Assembly (NCBI GenBank): GCA_902826945.1
Contig: CADEGS010000089.1
Span: 1 to 16,069, forward strand
Direction of reading: 5' to 3'
DNA length: 16,069 bases
From: an uncultured bacterium
GTDB lineage: Bacteria; Planctomycetota; UBA1135; GCA-002686595
Positions 13,650-16,069 of this stretch are shown one piece after another. The notes under the pieces were generated by a model. That model saw only the letters and a program-made list of their open reading frames with translations. It had not been told where the DNA came from and did no database searches. Both the position numbers and the translations under genes were made by a program. Position 1 is the stretch's first letter. The number at the start of each line of letters is the position of its first letter.

Positions 13650-15290
13650 TCAGAAGCCCACGCGCACGTCCTGCGCGTTCGAGAGCGCGAACGGCGGGTT
13701 GCCGAACTGGATCGCCTGCGTGTAGAGCCGCAGGCCGCACAGGGCCGGGTTCTCCGGCACCGCAGCCGAGTAGGTGTCGACGCCCGCGGCGGAGCCGGTC
13801 GGGGACAGGCCCGAGCCGGTGAACAGCTCGCCGCTGCCGGAGACGTCGAGCACGAGCAGCACCTGGCCGCCGCTCAGCGTGACCGTCGTCGGCGCGTCGA
13901 AGGCGATCAGGAGCGAGGAGGACTGGCCCGCGACGTTGTTGTCCACCGTGGCGTTGAACGGGCTGCCCATCACCAGCGCGGAGGCGGCGTACGAGTCGGG
14001 GTTGGGCGACTGGCTGCGGTTCACGACCGTCGCCAGGGGGACGATGCGGAACACGTTGCCGTTCGCGCCCGTGCCCTGGTCCACGACGTACATCTCGCCG
14101 CTGGCGTCCTCGCCGAAGCTCACGATCTGGTTCACGACGGTCCCGTCGGTCGCGGGCGACAGCTCGTCGCGGAAGGTGAAGTTCACGGGCGCGCCGCCGA
14201 CGACATCGAAGCTCCAGACGGAGTTCCCGCCGGCGCAGAAGTCGCCGAAGAAGAACGTGCCCTGGATCTCGGGGATGCAGGAGCCGCGATAGGCGTAGCC
14301 CGCGATCACGGAGCAGACCGAGGCCGCCGGCGCGAGCGGCGGGTTGTGCGAGTAGTCGAGGATGGGCGCGACCAGCCCCGGCGTGCCCGCCGGGCAGTTG
14401 CAGCCGGTCGTGGCCGGGCAGCCGCTGGCGCCGCTCGGGCACACGGTGCCCTCCATGCAGCGCCAGCCGTAGTTGTGGCCGCCGCCGCCGTCCGCGCGCA
14501 GGAAGTCGATCTCCTCCGCCTGGTTCTGGCCGACGTCGCCGATGTAGAGGTCGCCGGTGGCCGAGTCGAAGCTGCAGCGGTAGGGGTTGCGCAGGCCGTA
14601 GAGCCAGATCTCGTCGTCGCCGGTGACGCCGACGAACGGGTTGTCGGCCGGGATGGCGTAGGGCGAGGCGCTGTCGACGTCGAGGCGCAGGATCTTGCCG
14701 AGCAGGTTGCTCGTGATGTCCTGCGCGTTGCCCGTGCCGGCCGTGTGGCCGGTCCCGGTGTCGCAGAAGTTGCCGCCGTCGCCGAGCGCGACGTACAGAT
14801 ACCCGTCGTTCGGGCTGAACCCGATCCAGCCGCCGTTGTGGTTCGTCTGCGGCTGGTCCACGGTCAGCACGATGCTCTCGGAGGTGCTGTCGCCCGTGCC
14901 CGAGGTGGCCGGGTCGCCGAGGACCGTGAAGCGCGAGACGACCGTGTCGCTCGAGTTGTTGATGTAGTGGACGTAGAAGAAGCCGTTCGACTGGTACTGG
15001 GGGTGGAAGGCGAGGCCCAGGAGGCCGCGCTCGTCGTTGGTGCTCGTGCCGCGCACGACGAGCGGGTTGATGTCGAGGAAGGTCGAGACCGCGCCGGTGG
15101 CGAGGTCGAGCGCACGGATCACGCCGGGCTTCTCGACGATGAAGATGCGGCCGAAGTCGCCGGGCGCGTGCGTGACGTAGACCGGGAACTGGAGGCCGCT
15201 CGCCACGCGGACGGTGCCGATCTGGGCGTCCGGGAGCGAGGCTCCCAGCGCGGCGACGAGCGCCGCCGCCAGGGGGGTGCGGAGGGACAT
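13650..15290 (-). CDS. Secreted PQQ-dependent sugar dehydrogenase (glucose/sorbosone dehydrogenase family)
   Basis: A 546-residue protein with a signal peptide (about 1-22, ending DAQ). Residues 24-418 form the six-bladed propeller of soluble aldose dehydrogenases: RGLLGLAFHP (88-97), HNGGWIGFSP with H151 as probable catalytic base, YLYVALGDGG (164-173), GLRNPYR (232-238) with R234 or R238 near the cofactor, DVGQNQAEEID (252-262) and NYGWRCMEG (273-281). A Cys-rich loop follows (C279, C284, C291, C297, C299), probably disulfide-bonded. Residues 420-546 form a separate beta-rich extension ending SNAQDVRVGF, a style common in planctomycete exported proteins and perhaps a sorting or adhesion module. 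The ATG at 15290 has GAAAGG (15298-15303) 7 nt upstream. It uses more Asn, Ser and Thr than its neighbours, as expected of an extracellular protein. Confidence 0.9.
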   Translation of the reverse strand: MSLRTPLAAALVAALGASLPDAQIGTVRVASGLQFPVYVTHAPGDFGRIFIVEKPGVIRALDLATGAVSTFLDINPLVVRGTSTNDERGLLGLAFHPQYQSNGFFYVHYINNSSDTVVSRFTVLGDPATSGTGDSTSESIVLTVDQPQTNHNGGWIGFSPNDGYLYVALGDGGNFCDTGTGHTAGTGNAQDITSNLLGKILRLDVDSASPYAIPADNPFVGVTGDDEIWLYGLRNPYRCSFDSATGDLYIGDVGQNQAEEIDFLRADGGGGHNYGWRCMEGTVCPSGASGCPATTGCNCPAGTPGLVAPILDYSHNPPLAPAASVCSVIAGYAYRGSCIPEIQGTFFFGDFCAGGNSVWSFDVVGGAPVNFTFRDELSPATDGTVVNQIVSFGEDASGEMYVVDQGTGANGNVFRIVPLATVVNRSQSPNPDSYAASALVMGSPFNATVDNNVAGQSSSLLIAFDAPTTVTLSGGQVLLVLDVSGSGELFTGSGLSPTGSAAGVDTYSAAVPENPALCGLRLYTQAIQFGNPPFALSNAQDVRVGF

Positions 15291-15356
15291 GCGATTGCCT
15301 TTCGAGGGGCCGGAGGGCCGGGCGGGTGGGGGAGGGTCTCTTGCTCAGGATTGGAA

Positions 15357-15388
15357 CCGCTCCGCGCCGGATGCGCCACGCGGAGCGG
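15357..15388. repeat. 10-bp perfect inverted repeat with 12-nt spacer
   Basis: CCGCTCCGCG (15357-15366) and CGCGGAGCGG (15379-15388) are exact reverse complements. The repeat lies just upstream of the possible -10 of the sugar dehydrogenase gene, where a -35 element or operator would be. It may be a protein-binding site or a hairpin; neither is shown. Confidence 0.45.
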
Positions 15389-15550
15389 CCCGCGGGGCCG
15401 CGCGGGGTGGAGCGACCCCGTCCAGGACGTTCGGCGGCGCGCAGGGGTTCCGGCCGCCGCGCGAGTCCCGGCTCCGGCCCGCGTCGCACCTCGCGTGCCG
15501 CGGGGGGGTGAAGGATGCGCAAAAGGGCCCGGCTGCCCGGCGCGCGCGCG

Positions 15551-15556
15551 TATCTT
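15551..15556 (+). promoter_or_regulatory. Putative -10 box (TATCTT) of the M16 peptidase gene
   Basis: TATCTT ends 38 nt before the ATG at 15595 and directly follows a run of alternating GC. The leader would be about 32 nt and carries a Shine-Dalgarno-like GAGG at 15584-15587, 7 nt from the ATG. Confidence 0.42.
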
Positions 15557-15594
15557 GGCGGACCGTTCGTCCCGAACCCCAGCGAGGACCGCCC

Positions 15595-16069
15595 ATGAGG
15601 ACCAGCCGCGTGTACGCCCTGTCGCTCCTGTCGTGCCTGCCGCTCGCCGCGGCGGGCGCCCAGGAGCTCGATCTGCCCTTCGAGAAGTACGAGCTCGAGA
15701 ACGGCCTGGACGTGGTCCTGCACGAGGACCACTCCGACCCGATCGTCTCGGTCTACGTCTACTACCACGTCGGCAGCGGCCGCGAGGAGCCCGGGCGCTC
15801 GGGCTTCGCGCACCTGTTCGAGCACATGATGTTCCAGGGCTCGCTGCACGTCGGCGACGACCAGCACTTCAAGATGGTGCAGGAGGCGGGCGGCACGCTG
15901 AACGGCACCACGAACAGCGACCGCACGGTCTACTACGAGACGCTGCCCGCCAACCAGCTCGAGCTGGCGCTGTGGCTGGAGTCGGACCGCATGGGCTTCC
16001 TGCTGCAGGCGATGACGCAGGAGAAGCTCGACAACCAGCGCGAGGTGGTGAAGAACGAGCGCCGCCAGA
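15595..16069 (+). CDS. M16 family zinc metallopeptidase, N-terminal part (runs off the right edge)
   Basis: The first 158 codons of a secreted peptidase of the pitrilysin/M16 family. A signal peptide ends near residue 22 (AAAGAQ-EL). The inverted zinc motif HxxEH is visible as H73-L-F-E76-H77 in FAHLFEHMMFQGS, with E76 the general base. NGTTNSDRTVYYETLP (103-118) is the usual following strand-loop, and the segment NQREVVKNERRQ (147-158) includes E155, positioned as the third zinc ligand. The protein is therefore the catalytic half of a M16B-type two-domain peptidase; the second domain and any inactive partner are beyond the window. It acts in the periplasm or outside the cell, probably degrading peptides. 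It is divergent from the sugar dehydrogenase gene. Confidence 0.95.
   Translation, partial: MRTSRVYALSLLSCLPLAAAGAQELDLPFEKYELENGLDVVLHEDHSDPIVSVYVYYHVGSGREEPGRSGFAHLFEHMMFQGSLHVGDDQHFKMVQEAGGTLNGTTNSDRTVYYETLPANQLELALWLESDRMGFLLQAMTQEKLDNQREVVKNERRQ

Larger units (their letters stand above)
15291..15594. promoter_or_regulatory. 304-bp divergent intergenic region
   Basis: This is the only gene-free stretch near 300 bp. From left to right it holds a Shine-Dalgarno GAAAGG for the sugar dehydrogenase (15298-15303, minus), a minus-strand CAATCCT (15347-15353) that could be its -10 region, a 10-bp inverted repeat (15357-15388), a GC-rich middle in which I see no gene, and the promoter and leader of the M16 peptidase (15551-15594). 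The short reading frames here look like composition-driven shadows. Confidence 0.6.

Noticed and set aside
11254..13725. Long plus-strand frame over the second sulfatase-like gene
   Set aside because: It is a shifted-frame shadow with no domain or signal; the true frame begins at 11354 and has a lipobox and catalytic motifs.
15540..15550. Alternating GC run before the M16 promoter as a special element
   Set aside because: Short CG runs occur throughout this window as a by-product of base composition.
13582..15867. 761-codon minus-strand frame over the sugar dehydrogenase and the M16 start
   Set aside because: Shadow frame; it crosses a strong terminator hairpin and the divergent promoter region.
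1..16069. CRISPR, tRNA, rRNA, transposase or prophage genes
   Set aside because: No direct-repeat array, cloverleaf, rRNA-like segment or transposase/integrase motif was seen on either strand.

Overview
The window is very GC-rich DNA (well above 70% by eye) packed with protein genes on both strands. No rRNA, tRNA, CRISPR array, insertion sequence or phage module is visible. The likely source is a Planctomycetota bacterium or a similarly GC-rich relative. This rests on lipoprotein-type sulfatase-like proteins ending in LRALGY, a secreted sugar dehydrogenase whose C-terminal extension ends in a SNAQ-type motif, an aminomethyltransferase beside a phytoene-dehydrogenase-like flavoprotein, and a DUF4388/TPR protein. 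The assignment is an inference from protein style and not from a marker gene.

Layout, left to right. Positions 1-1530 (minus strand) hold a GcvT-fold aminomethyltransferase whose stop codon overlaps the start of a truncated FAD oxidoreductase. Positions 1590-1895 (minus) hold a small unknown protein, divergent from a secreted GH113-like glycoside hydrolase (1951-2970, plus). A 65-residue zinc-ribbon-like protein (3048-3245, minus) diverges from a lipoprotein (3329-3928, plus). The lipoprotein's 3' end overlaps the 3' end of a zinc-ribbon SAM methyltransferase (3901-5154, minus). A four-S1-domain RNA-binding protein (5231-6409, minus) diverges from a sulfatase-like lipoprotein (6503-7867, plus), which is followed by a DUF4388/TPR/membrane protein (7978-9654, plus). 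That gene overlaps, tail to tail by 73 nt, a TMTC-like membrane glycosyltransferase with TPRs (9582-11270, minus). A second, larger sulfatase-like lipoprotein (11354-13603, plus) converges across a 17-bp hairpin on a PQQ-type sugar dehydrogenase (13650-15290, minus). The window ends in the first 158 codons of an M16 zinc peptidase (15595 onward, plus).

Most proteins act at the cell surface: three lipoproteins, three secreted proteins and a polytopic glycosyltransferase. A shared role in building or remodelling surface glycans is possible, but the genes alternate strand and mostly have their own promoters, so this is not one operon. The clearest oddities are these. Both sulfatase-like proteins carry Thr where true sulfatases carry the Cys/Ser that becomes formylglycine. 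TAnnnT boxes recur upstream of eight starts, five of them only 8-14 nt from the start codon, which suggests leaderless or nearly leaderless mRNAs. Two convergent gene pairs overlap at their 3' ends. The GcvT-like enzyme is coupled to a flavoprotein of an unexpected family.
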